Origin: a bacterium | Lineage (GTDB): Bacteria > Patescibacteriota > Minisyncoccia > Phycocordibacterales > SBAW01 | Assembly (NCBI GenBank): GCA_021814825.1 | Contig: JAKAHS010000003.1 | Coordinates: forward strand, 1-33,957 | Length of the DNA stretch: 33,957 bases | Reading direction: 5' to 3' | Shown: piece by piece, positions 24,137 through 32,708 of the stretch | How positions within the stretch are numbered: position 1 is the first letter of the stretch | Layout of the letters: each line of letters opens with the position of its first letter | Notes under the pieces: generated by a model | The model's database searches: none | Seen by the model: only the letters and a program-made list of their open reading frames with translations | What the model was told of the DNA's origin: nothing | Translations under genes and position numbers: made by a program

Positions 24137-26560
24137 ATGAACGAACATGATATGATGAGACGAATGGCCGCAAAGGAGAAAAAGCGTCTAGTGATCCTCG
24201 ATACGCATGCGATCCTGCATCGCGCGTATCATGCGCTGCCGGATTTTGCCTCAAGCAAGGGCGAACCGACCGGCGCGCTCTACGGACTCACCTCCATGCT
24301 CGTGCGCATTCTCGGCGACCTCAAGCCCGACTATGTCGTGGCGACATTCGATCTTCCGAAGCCGACCTATCGTCATGCGGCGTTCGAAGGATACAAAGCG
24401 GGACGCAAAAAAGCAGAGGATGATCTCGTGGCGCAGATCATCCGTAGCCGCGACGTTATCGCAGCATTCGGCATCCCGGCGTATCAGCATGAAGGCTTCG
24501 AAGCCGATGATGTCATCGGCACGATCGTCGAAAGGCTCAAGAAGGAGAAGAGTCTGGAGATCATCATCGCCTCCGGCGACATGGACACGATGCAACTCAT
24601 CGACGATGCGCGCGTGAAGGTCTATACGCTCAAGAAGGGGATCAACGATACGATCCTTTACGATGAGAAGGCGGTCAAAGAGCGCTACGGCTTTGCGCCA
24701 GAGCTCATCGCCGACTACAAGGGCTTGCGCGGCGATCCGTCCGACAATATACCGGGCGTTGCTGGTGTGGGCGAGAAGACGGCGACCACGCTCATCGCAG
24801 AGTTCGGCACGATCGATAATTTGTATAAGGTTCTCAAGAAAGATCCGCAAAAACTGCTCGACGCCGGTATCAAAGCGGGCATGATCGAAAAATTGAAGGA
24901 ACAGGAAGAAGAAGCGCGCTTCTCGAAGATGCTTGCCGACATCCGCCTCGATGTGCCGATCGATTTCGCGCTGCCCACGGAGGGCTGGAAGACCGCCGCG
25001 AACATGGATCGCATGGTGGCGCTTGCCGGCGAGCTGGATTTTCGCTCGCTCATACCGCGCATCAAAGCGGTGTTCGAGACACGGAGCGACGCAGACGGGA
25101 CGCGGACCGACGCGGAACACGCGCCAGCTGAAGAGCAAGAGGTCGTGCCGAAGAATGAATTCGAGGAAGCGGCACTTGCGGTGTGGGTGCTTGATTCGAG
25201 TGTCACGCAGCCGACGCTCGATGACATCTATCGCGCTGGCGGTTCGAAGAATTTTGCCGCCGCGAAAAAGAACCTTCTCACGAAGATTGCGCAGAATGAC
25301 CTGTCATTCGTGTACGAACATATCGAGCTGCCGGTCGCGCCCGTGCTGCGGCGTATGGAAGAGCGCGGCATGCTGGTCGATCGCGCGTTCTTGGCGAAGC
25401 TCAGCATCGACTATCACAAAAGACTCGATGACATTGCGAAGCGTATTTACGGGTACGCCGGCTCGGAGTTCAATATCAATTCTCCGCGCCAGCTCGGTGA
25501 AGTGCTCTTTGATACGCTCGCACTCACGGCAAAAAATCTCAAAAAGACGAGCGGCGGCGCACGCTCCACCCGCGAGTCGGAATTGGAAAAGATGCGCGAC
25601 CTCCATCCGATCATCGGCGAGGTGCTTGCACATCGCGAGCTTCAAAAATTGCTCTCGACCTACATCGACAACATCCCGACGCTGCTAGATAGAGCAGATC
25701 GTTTGCATACGACCTTCGTGCAGGCTGGTACGACAACCGGACGTCTCGCGTCGCAGGAACCGAATCTCCAGAACATTCCGATCAAAAGCGATCTCGGGCG
25801 CGTGATACGCGGCGCGTTCACTGCCACGGAGGGCTTCACGCTCGTGTCGTTCGACTACTCGCAGATCGAGCTGCGCCTCGCGGCGATCCTCTCCGGCGAC
25901 GAAACGCTCAGCGGCATTTTCAAAGAGGGAGGCGACGTGCATGCAGCTGTGGCGTCGCGCATCTTCGGCATCGATCCGTCGGAGGTGACGCATGAGCAGC
26001 GCCGCCGCGCGAAGGTGATCAACTTCGGCATTCTCTACGGCATGGGCATCAACGCGCTGCGTGAAGGACTCGGCACGTCGCGCAAAGAAGCGCAAGAATT
26101 CTACGATCATTACTTCAATGCATTCCCGCGGCTGGCACAGTATATAGAAGAGACGAAGGCGGATGCGGCGCGCGTCGGCTATACGACGACCATGTTCGGG
26201 CGCCGCCGCTACTTCGAAGGCATCCGCTCGCCGATCCAGTACGTGCGCGCTGCGGCGGAGCGCATGGCAGTCAATGCGCCGCTTCAGGGAACGCAGGCGG
26301 ACATCATCAAGCTCGCGATGATCCGCATCGATGAACTCTTCGAGATCGAAGGCGTGCGCGAGAGTGCGTACATGCTCTTGCAAGTGCACGACGAGCTTCT
26401 CTTCGAGATCCATGAAGGCATGGTGCATACGCTCGCACCGAAGATCCTCGCGATCATGGAGGGTGTGGTGTCCCCGGAAAAGCGGCGCGGCGTTCCGATC
26501 GTGGCGAATGGGAAGGTGGGCAAGAACTGGGGCGAGATGAGCGAGTTGGAAAGTTTATAA
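24137..26560 (+). CDS. polA: DNA polymerase I
   Basis: 5'-nuclease domain (LVILDTHAILHRAYHALPDF, GFEADDVIGTI, GDPSDNIPGVAGVGEKTA) and pol A domain (TTGRLASQEPNLQNIPI, SFDYSQIELRLAAILSGD, RRRAKVINFGILYGMG, LLQVHDELLFEI). Exact start uncertain. Confidence 0.96.
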   Translation: MNEHDMMRRMAAKEKKRLVILDTHAILHRAYHALPDFASSKGEPTGALYGLTSMLVRILGDLKPDYVVATFDLPKPTYRHAAFEGYKAGRKKAEDDLVAQIIRSRDVIAAFGIPAYQHEGFEADDVIGTIVERLKKEKSLEIIIASGDMDTMQLIDDARVKVYTLKKGINDTILYDEKAVKERYGFAPELIADYKGLRGDPSDNIPGVAGVGEKTATTLIAEFGTIDNLYKVLKKDPQKLLDAGIKAGMIEKLKEQEEEARFSKMLADIRLDVPIDFALPTEGWKTAANMDRMVALAGELDFRSLIPRIKAVFETRSDADGTRTDAEHAPAEEQEVVPKNEFEEAALAVWVLDSSVTQPTLDDIYRAGGSKNFAAAKKNLLTKIAQNDLSFVYEHIELPVAPVLRRMEERGMLVDRAFLAKLSIDYHKRLDDIAKRIYGYAGSEFNINSPRQLGEVLFDTLALTAKNLKKTSGGARSTRESELEKMRDLHPIIGEVLAHRELQKLLSTYIDNIPTLLDRADRLHTTFVQAGTTTGRLASQEPNLQNIPIKSDLGRVIRGAFTATEGFTLVSFDYSQIELRLAAILSGDETLSGIFKEGGDVHAAVASRIFGIDPSEVTHEQRRRAKVINFGILYGMGINALREGLGTSRKEAQEFYDHYFNAFPRLAQYIEETKADAARVGYTTTMFGRRRYFEGIRSPIQYVRAAAERMAVNAPLQGTQADIIKLAMIRIDELFEIEGVRESAYMLLQVHDELLFEIHEGMVHTLAPKILAIMEGVVSPEKRRGVPIVANGKVGKNWGEMSELESL

Positions 26561-26589
26561 AGTTTGTAAAGTTCATAAAGTAGGAACCA

Positions 26590-27264
26590 ATGCTTACGGT
26601 AATAATCGGCGGAACATCAGACGAACGACTCACGGCGCGCCACAAGGCGATGGGCAAAGTCGCGCTCGAAGAACTTGAGGCCGATCGCGCCAGTGTGGGC
26701 GAGCTTGCCTCGCTTGCGGGTACGCCGGCTCTCTGGGGCGGCGCGCAGGCGTACCTATTGCGCGGCGTGTTCGGCTCATCGAAAACCTCTTCGGGTGATG
26801 AAGAGGATGAAGGTGCCCGCGAGATCGATGAGGCAAGGGTTGACCTTCTTGATGTTGCGCAAGGGCTGGTCGAGTCGCCACACATATTTATCATTGAAGA
26901 AGAGAAGATGCTCGCGAGCAAAATAGCGAAACTGACGAATGCTGGAGCGAACGTCGTCTCATTTGAAAAAGCAGAGAAGAAAGAAGCGTTCAATGTGTTC
27001 GCGCTTGCCGATGCCATGGCGCAAGCCGATAAGAAAAAGATGTGGCTGCTTCTTATGCAGGCACTCTGGCAAGGGATTGCGCCGGAGAACATCGCCGGCA
27101 TCTTGGCGTGGAAAGCGCGCACGATGCTCGCGGGCGCACGCACGCCCGCCGAGCGCGCGCGCTGCCACGCGCTCTCGCTTTCGCTCGTGACCATGTACCA
27201 CGACTCCCACCGCGGCGCCGGCGACCTCGCGCTTCTTCTTGAGAAGTTTGCACTGGGGGTGTGA
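26590..27264 (+). CDS. Putative DNA polymerase III delta (HolA-like) protein
   Basis: Divergent; FIIEEEKMLASKIAKLTNAGANVVSFEKAEKKEAFNVFALADAMAQADKKKMWLLLMQALWQGIAPENIAGILAWKARTM resembles the HolA mid/C-terminal region. Confidence 0.5.
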   Translation: MLTVIIGGTSDERLTARHKAMGKVALEELEADRASVGELASLAGTPALWGGAQAYLLRGVFGSSKTSSGDEEDEGAREIDEARVDLLDVAQGLVESPHIFIIEEEKMLASKIAKLTNAGANVVSFEKAEKKEAFNVFALADAMAQADKKKMWLLLMQALWQGIAPENIAGILAWKARTMLAGARTPAERARCHALSLSLVTMYHDSHRGAGDLALLLEKFALGV

Positions 27265-27323
27265 GCATTGTCTCGACACTCAAACTTTCATCTGATATTG
27301 TCTGAAAGTGTAAGTTTTAGTTT

Positions 27324-27396
27324 CCGCCCATAGCTCAGTCGGTAGAGCAGCTCCCTTTTAAGGAGACGGTCGTAGGTTCGAATCCTACTGGGCGGA
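27324..27396 (+). tRNA. tRNA-Lys (UUU)
   Basis: Acceptor ccgccca/tgggcgg, D-arm gctc/gagc, anticodon loop cttttaa (TTT), T-arm gtagg-ttcgaat-cctac. Confidence 0.93.
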
Positions 27397-27408
27397 CAAC
27401 ATAAAGAA

Positions 27409-27432
27409 GCCCGAAGCGTTCAAGCTTCGGGC
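27409..27432 (+). terminator. Hairpin downstream of tRNA-Lys
   Basis: gcccgaagc-gttcaa-gcttcgggc, 9-bp stem; no clear T-tract. Confidence 0.45.
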
Positions 27433-27452
27433 GACTATTATGTTGTACCGCT

Positions 27453-27466
27453 CAGTAGGATTCGAA
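27453..27466 (-). repeat. Inverted copy of the tRNA-Lys T-arm/acceptor 3' half
   Basis: cagtaggattcgaa is the reverse complement of ttcgaatcctactg (27377-27390). Confidence 0.8.
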
Positions 27467-27557
27467 AGCGAGCACGGGCACCCAGCCAGCAGGCTGGGTC
27501 GCGCGAGCATGGCGAAGCGGAGCGAGGAGCGACGGCGACGAGCGAGCGCTTGGCCGC

Positions 27558-27573
27558 ATCCTACTGGGCGGAC
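27558..27573 (+). repeat. Direct repeat of the tRNA-Lys 3' end
   Basis: atcctactgggcggac is identical to 27382-27397. Confidence 0.8.
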
Positions 27574-27595
27574 CATTCAAGACCAAGATTTGTTG

Positions 27596-27814
27596 TCATC
27601 TTGCATACTCTACGCATACAAGCGCGACGGTCGCCAATGCGAGCACGCCAGTCGCCACAGCTAAAATGCAAGTTGCACGCGTGAGAGCTTTTGCTTGCAT
27701 GTCCGCCAACCTGGCAGCTTCAGAAACTGAATCAGACACTTTTGCCGCAGCTTGATTGATAGCCGTGGTCGACTTATCGAGAGAGCGAATAAACACACCT
27801 GCGTGTGCAAACAC
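27596..27814 (-). CDS. Small single-TM hypothetical protein
   Basis: 72 aa, helical N-terminus and C-terminal TM (ATCILAVATGVLALATVALVCVEY); GTG start; weak support. Confidence 0.35.
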   Translation of the reverse strand: MFAHAGVFIRSLDKSTTAINQAAAKVSDSVSEAARLADMQAKALTRATCILAVATGVLALATVALVCVEYAR

Positions 27815-27889
27815 GTTTGAATTGAGTGCCGAAACCGCGCTTTGTAAATTTTTATGCCATCACTAATATTTTCCATCCTTAAGAAAGTT

Positions 27890-28291
27890 TTATAAGTGAA
27901 TATCGAGCGCGAGAGCGCCTCCGCCAAGCGCAATGAGCGAGAGGCAGATCACAAGCATGAGCCATTTGGCGGTCGAGCTAAGCGGCGAGAGGGAGCGCGG
28001 TCGCACGAAAAGATATTTCAGCACGAGCACGGTGCCGACGATCGCGGCGATCTGCGTGTGCCAGCCGACCAGCAGAGCGATCGCAACCGCGTATTCAACG
28101 GCAACAAGGAGCGTCAGTGCTGAGCGCGAGAGCGTGCCGAGAAGCGGCGCGAGCAGTGATTGGTTTTCCGCGCGAGCACGCCACTGGGTTTTTGCGATAC
28201 CGCCGAATACGAATGCGGCCGCCACGCGCAGAAGCGTCGGCACGAAGAATGTATACGAGAACAATTGAGGAATATCAGCCAGTGGATGCAT
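27890..28291 (-). CDS. DoxX-like membrane protein
   Basis: Four predicted hydrophobic helices; LLRVAAAFVFGGIAKTQW...LVAVEYAVAIALLVGWHTQIAAIVGTVLVLKYL. Confidence 0.6.
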   Translation of the reverse strand: MHPLADIPQLFSYTFFVPTLLRVAAAFVFGGIAKTQWRARAENQSLLAPLLGTLSRSALTLLVAVEYAVAIALLVGWHTQIAAIVGTVLVLKYLFVRPRSLSPLSSTAKWLMLVICLSLIALGGGALALDIHL

Positions 28292-28309
28292 GGTGTCTTG
28301 TTGAGCTAT

Positions 28310-29230
28310 CTAATAATTCAATCCCGTAATCACTTTGCCTGAAGAGTCGGTGAGGATGATCGAGTCTCCGGTGTTATTCCAAAGCTCTTGTGAAAGTCCG
28401 AGATACACGCGCCACTGCGAGCTGAGGAAGTTGGAGTCGGTCTGATGAGCGGAAACGCAGCCGTTGTAGGTGAAGCGCTCTGTGATGAATTGTGAACAAC
28501 TGGCCGGAGCGTTCGGTGCTGATATAACGCTTTGGCACGGCGCGATCTGAGAGACGGCATACGAACACTGAGAGTTCCCAGCAAGCGACGGCTGCGATGC
28601 GAGCTCTTGCTGCGGCAGCGGACAATTCTGCGAGAGCGACGGAGTGAATGTTTGGAACTGTGCAAGATATGCCGAGCATTTATTCTCACGGAACGAAACG
28701 CCGATCGGTGAGCGCCCGGTCGTGATGATCGCGCTTTGTCCGGGGGCAAGAGAGATCGGACCCTGGCTCGCTGCTTGGCCGGTCTGTGCATAGGTCGCAC
28801 CCTCGCCGATCGTTACCGAATTGCCAGTCCGTGCACTGTGGAGCTGCATGCCGCTGATCATGATCGGACTGCTGTTGGTTCCGCTGGCATAGAGCGTGAT
28901 GTATTCTTGCGACGGATCGCTTGCGTGCACGCCGTCGGCAGAGATGCTTATGAGTCCTCCGCTCGTGTTACCTGTGGTTTGTGATGAACCGGCGCCCGCA
29001 GACCCGATCCCACTTCCTCCTTGCGAGGTCGGGGCAAGGAACGGAAGCCAATTGTGCGGCGTGGTGCTTGAGAGTGGCGACTGCACCGTGAAATGCTGGC
29101 CCGACATGTTCTTGATCGAGACCTTTCCGCCGTTGACGAACCAGAAAAGAACCAGAAGACCGAGAAGGCCGAGAAAGACGATCATGTCTCCCCACGTGTT
29201 GCCACCGCCATCTTTTTTTGCGTCTGCCAT
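28310..29230 (-). CDS. Membrane-anchored protein with lamin-tail-like extracellular segment
   Basis: TM (WGDMIVFLGLLGLLVLFWFVNGG) then ISADGVHASDPSQEYITLYASGTNSSPIMISGMQLHSARTGNSVTIGEGA; tentative domain call. Confidence 0.5.
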   Translation of the reverse strand: MADAKKDGGGNTWGDMIVFLGLLGLLVLFWFVNGGKVSIKNMSGQHFTVQSPLSSTTPHNWLPFLAPTSQGGSGIGSAGAGSSQTTGNTSGGLISISADGVHASDPSQEYITLYASGTNSSPIMISGMQLHSARTGNSVTIGEGATYAQTGQAASQGPISLAPGQSAIITTGRSPIGVSFRENKCSAYLAQFQTFTPSLSQNCPLPQQELASQPSLAGNSQCSYAVSQIAPCQSVISAPNAPASCSQFITERFTYNGCVSAHQTDSNFLSSQWRVYLGLSQELWNNTGDSIILTDSSGKVITGLNY

Positions 29231-29297
29231 GAAGCTAGTATAACAGTTTTAAGAAATGATCTTTAGCGGCCCGCTTTCGTGGGCGCGATCCGCTCCG

Positions 29298-30572
29298 CTA
29301 CTTGCCGATGATCTTGTGCAGCTCTTCTTCGGCGACTTTCTTATCGCTCCACGGTTCGCGCGCGCCGCGCTCTCGCATGATGTAGGGGTCGGTGCCTTTG
29401 CCGGAGATGAGCACGGCGTCGCCGCGGTGCGCTTGCGAGAGTGCGGCGCGGATTGCGCCGCGGCGGTCGAGGATGATCTGCGGCTTTAGGTGCGTGAATC
29501 CTTGTGCGATCGCGTCGACGATCTGCTGCGGGTCCTCGTCGTACGGATCTTCGTCGGTGAGGATCGCAATGTCGCAGTGCGAATCGGCGACCCCGCCCAT
29601 CGCCGGACGTTTCCAGGTGTCGCGCCCGCCGCCGGTTGAACCGAGCACGCAGATGCGCCTACCCTCGACACTCTTGAAAGCATCGTAAAGCGCTTTCAGA
29701 GAATCAGGCGTGTGCGCATAGTCGACGATGACCGAAAAATCCTGTCCGCACTCGAGGCGTTCTCCTCGGCCGGCGATCGACGAGAGCTTCGCGACCGCGC
29801 GCACGAGCGCGTCGCGGGGAGTGCCGAGCGCGTCGCAGAGCGTGAGTGCCGCGAGAATGTTCTTGAGATTGAATTCGCCGGGAAGCAGGGAGTGGAAGTG
29901 CGTGCCCTGCCATACGAAGTCGATGCCGCGATCGTCCGCCGTGTATGGCTCTGCGTCGTGCAAGGAGAACGGCGCGCGGATGTCGACAGGAGCGGCGAGG
30001 AATCGCTCGCCGTATTCGTCATCGGCATTGGCGACCATGATGCGTGGGCGCTTCGGCGAGCCCGAGAGATGCGCCGCGAGCGAGAGCTTTGCAGCGACAT
30101 ACTGCTCCATACCGCCATGGCGCTCAAGATGCTCCGGCGCGATGTTCGTGAAGACGAGCGCGTCAAGGTCAACGCCTTTGTGCCGATACTGTAGTGCGCC
30201 TTCGGATGTCATTTCGATGACGGCGTGCGTGCACCCAGTGCTCACTGCTTTGCGCAAAAAACGCTGCAAGAAGAAGCGTCCGACCATCGTCATTTTGTAG
30301 AGGTTCGGCTGACATTCATCTCCGACGCAAAAACGGATCGTTCCAGCGATCGCGGTTTTGTGCCCGGCCTCCATGAGCATTGCGTAGATGAGCTCCGCAG
30401 TCGATGATTTTCCTTTGGTGCCGGTCACCGCGATCACAGTGAGCTTGCGGGAGGGGAAGCGATAGATAAGCGCGCCGAGATAGGCGAGCGCGAGATGATA
30501 TGCGCCGAAAAGTTTTTTATACAATGAACGAGGAAGGAGCGTGCGCAGGATCTTTTTTATGTGTTCCTTCAT
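29298..30572 (-). CDS. murE: Mur ligase family protein (MurE-like)
   Basis: VIAVTGTKGKSSTAELIYAMLMEAGHKTA (ATP-binding), VIEMTSEGALQYRHKGVDLDALVFTNIAPEHLERHGGMEQY, DYAHTPDSLKALYDAF, VLGSTGGGRDTWKRPAMGGVA. Confidence 0.85.
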   Translation of the reverse strand: MKEHIKKILRTLLPRSLYKKLFGAYHLALAYLGALIYRFPSRKLTVIAVTGTKGKSSTAELIYAMLMEAGHKTAIAGTIRFCVGDECQPNLYKMTMVGRFFLQRFLRKAVSTGCTHAVIEMTSEGALQYRHKGVDLDALVFTNIAPEHLERHGGMEQYVAAKLSLAAHLSGSPKRPRIMVANADDEYGERFLAAPVDIRAPFSLHDAEPYTADDRGIDFVWQGTHFHSLLPGEFNLKNILAALTLCDALGTPRDALVRAVAKLSSIAGRGERLECGQDFSVIVDYAHTPDSLKALYDAFKSVEGRRICVLGSTGGGRDTWKRPAMGGVADSHCDIAILTDEDPYDEDPQQIVDAIAQGFTHLKPQIILDRRGAIRAALSQAHRGDAVLISGKGTDPYIMRERGAREPWSDKKVAEEELHKIIGK

Positions 30573-30575
30573 ATA

Positions 30576-31166
30576 TTACCGAGGAGTGCCGAGTTGTTTG
30601 AGTATCGCCGCAAGCCGTTGCCGCATGTCGCCGCCCTCATCCGGCGCGCTCTGGAGCGCGCGCCGCGACTCCGCCGTGCTGTACCCGAGCGCCTCAAGCG
30701 CTTCAAGCAAGTCGGTGTCGCTCGAATGGTCGCGCGGAGTCGCGACGCGCCCTTCGGAGAGGTCCTGCTTGGTGATCTTATCTTTGAGCTCCACCACCAG
30801 CCGCTCGGCGCTCTTCTTTCCGATGCCATACATCTTGGTCAGCATAGCGAGATCGCCGCGCGCGATCGCGCTTCGCAGCGACGGGATGTCAGCGCCCGAC
30901 ATGATAGAGAGCGCGGTCTTGGGGCCGATGCCGGAGACGCTCATGAGCAGTTTGAAGAATGAAAGGGCGCTCCTGGTGGGGAAGCCGTAGAGGTCGATCG
31001 CGTCTTCGCGCACGACCGTATGAATATAGAGTTCGAGCGATTCACCCTCAGGCGGCAGCAACTCCTGCGATGGCATATGCACGACGTACCCGACACCGCG
31101 CACATCGATAAGGACAGAACCGTCGTCTGCACTGCCGCAAAATGTTCCCGTAAGTTTTCCGATCAT
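30576..31166 (-). CDS. ruvA: Holliday junction DNA helicase RuvA
   Basis: MIGKLTGTFCGSADDGSVLIDVRGVGYVVHMP, LMSVSGIGPKTALSIMS, LTKMYGIGKKSAERLVVELKDKI. Confidence 0.95.
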   Translation of the reverse strand: MIGKLTGTFCGSADDGSVLIDVRGVGYVVHMPSQELLPPEGESLELYIHTVVREDAIDLYGFPTRSALSFFKLLMSVSGIGPKTALSIMSGADIPSLRSAIARGDLAMLTKMYGIGKKSAERLVVELKDKITKQDLSEGRVATPRDHSSDTDLLEALEALGYSTAESRRALQSAPDEGGDMRQRLAAILKQLGTPR

Positions 31167-31278
31167 TCTTACAGCTTATATCTTCTGGCGTCTTTTGTCC
31201 GCTCTCTTGCTTTTTATATTTTATATGGTATCATTGCTTCAGGTAGTTTTTCGAAATTCTTTGGCGAAAGGAACCGTC

Positions 31279-31908
31279 ATGAACACGAACAAGGTTGGAA
31301 ATGTTTATTTCACGGCCGGATTTCGCAGCGTCTTGTGGAACACACTGGAATACGAGAACGCTTCGCTCGTTGGCATCGGGAAATTGCTGGCGACGCAACC
31401 GGTCGTCATTGCCTATCTGTTCGATCGTCTGATCGATGTATGTGGCGGCGCGGCGTCTTCTGATGATATGTCAGTCAATGTAATCGTCGAGACGCTTGGC
31501 GTGAATGGCGTCGGCCGGTTGCTTGGACCGATCGTCGAGATACCGTTGCAGCAAAAACAAGCATGGCGTGATAAGACCGTCGACGCATGTGCGCGTGCGC
31601 GCATGATGGCATGGATCGCCGACCCGAGGCGTGACTACGGCGAGATATGGGGGGTGTCTCGGAAGGCGCAGGTCTACTTCCTTTACGGGCTTGTCGCCGA
31701 CATCGTCGGCGACGATGACGCATACCTGCAGCGCGGTCATGAGGTAGGACGATTCTTCCCATCGCTCGATGGGGAGAAACTCGAAGCGTTTCGTCGGACG
31801 ACCGAGCTGGTCAAGGTGTTCAAGAGCGGCGAGACCCCATTTAACGAGCGCGCTCTGCGCCGGGTGTGGCTGGATGCGGTCACGAAGTTTGACAACATCA
31901 TCAGTTGA
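31279..31908 (+). CDS. Hypothetical protein
   Basis: MNTNKVGNVYFTAGFRSVLWNTLEYENASLVGIGKLLATQPVVIAYLFDRLIDV...; start placed at the ATG after gcgaaaggaaccgtc (SD-like). Confidence 0.6.
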   Translation: MNTNKVGNVYFTAGFRSVLWNTLEYENASLVGIGKLLATQPVVIAYLFDRLIDVCGGAASSDDMSVNVIVETLGVNGVGRLLGPIVEIPLQQKQAWRDKTVDACARARMMAWIADPRRDYGEIWGVSRKAQVYFLYGLVADIVGDDDAYLQRGHEVGRFFPSLDGEKLEAFRRTTELVKVFKSGETPFNERALRRVWLDAVTKFDNIIS

Positions 31909-31992
31909 AGCGGTTCTTTCTGGACGGGCGCCGTGATGCGGCGCCCCTTTTCTTTTGTTGCACAATATGCACTTATGTAGTACGATGCTCGC

Positions 31993-32250
31993 ATGGCAAT
32001 TACGAAATCAGCGAAAAAAGCTTTGCGCCAGACCAAGCGCCGCCGCGTCATGAACGTGTCGCGCCTGCGCACAATGCGCGACACGGTAAAAGATGTCCGC
32101 ACTGGGGCAAAGGAGGGCAAGGCAGGAGTCGATGCGATCGCGGCAGCGTACAAGGCGATCGACAAGGCGGCAAAGCGCGGCATCATCAAGAAGAATACCG
32201 CCGCTCGCAAGAAGTCTCAGGTCGCTCGCATGGCAGCGAAGACAAAATAA
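31993..32250 (+). CDS. rpsT: 30S ribosomal protein S20
   Basis: MAITKSAKKALRQTKRRRVMNVSRLRTMRDTVKDVR...AYKAIDKAAKRGIIKKNTAARKKSQVARM. Confidence 0.93.
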   Translation: MAITKSAKKALRQTKRRRVMNVSRLRTMRDTVKDVRTGAKEGKAGVDAIAAAYKAIDKAAKRGIIKKNTAARKKSQVARMAAKTK

Positions 32251-32420
32251 AGGTTCCGCGGCAGTTTGCCGTCGCGGCGGTACCGAGTCTTGCTCTCGCC
32301 CGCACTTCTAGGGGCAAACTACAGATATATTGAACCTGTATTTGCGTCGCTTGCTCGGGGAAGAAAGCGCAGGGCCGCCTTCTTCCTTCTCGCTTCGCTA
32401 GCAAATAATTTTTACACAGA

Positions 32421-32463
32421 ACACACAGAAAGGGCGCCGCGAAGCGGCGCCCTTTCTGTGTGT
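32421..32463. terminator. Strong bidirectional hairpin between rpsT and tRNA-Arg
   Basis: acacacagaaagggcgccgc-gaa-gcggcgccctttctgtgtgt, 20-bp perfect stem. Confidence 0.75.
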
Positions 32464-32478
32464 GATGCAGCACTCGTG

Positions 32479-32550
32479 TGTCCTCGGCGAGAATCGAACT
32501 CACATCACCTCCTTCGGAGGGAGATATTCTATCCATTAAACTACGAGGAC
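32479..32550 (-). tRNA. tRNA-Arg (CCG)
   Basis: Reverse complement GTCCTCG TAGTTTAATGGATAGAATATCTCC CTCCGAA GGAGG...GTGAG TTCGATT CTCGC CGAGGAC A; anticodon CCG. Confidence 0.88.
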
Positions 32551-32708
32551 GTCTGTTCACTGTACGGTTTCTTTGCGCTGGTGCAAGTTTACGTCCGCTC
32601 TCGTTCCATGTTCATATATATATGAAGCCCGGTGAGGTAAAAAATAACCCCTGAGGCGTGCCAATAATGCTGGCGCACCTCGGGGGTGTCTGCGCTGTTG
32701 CATGACTC

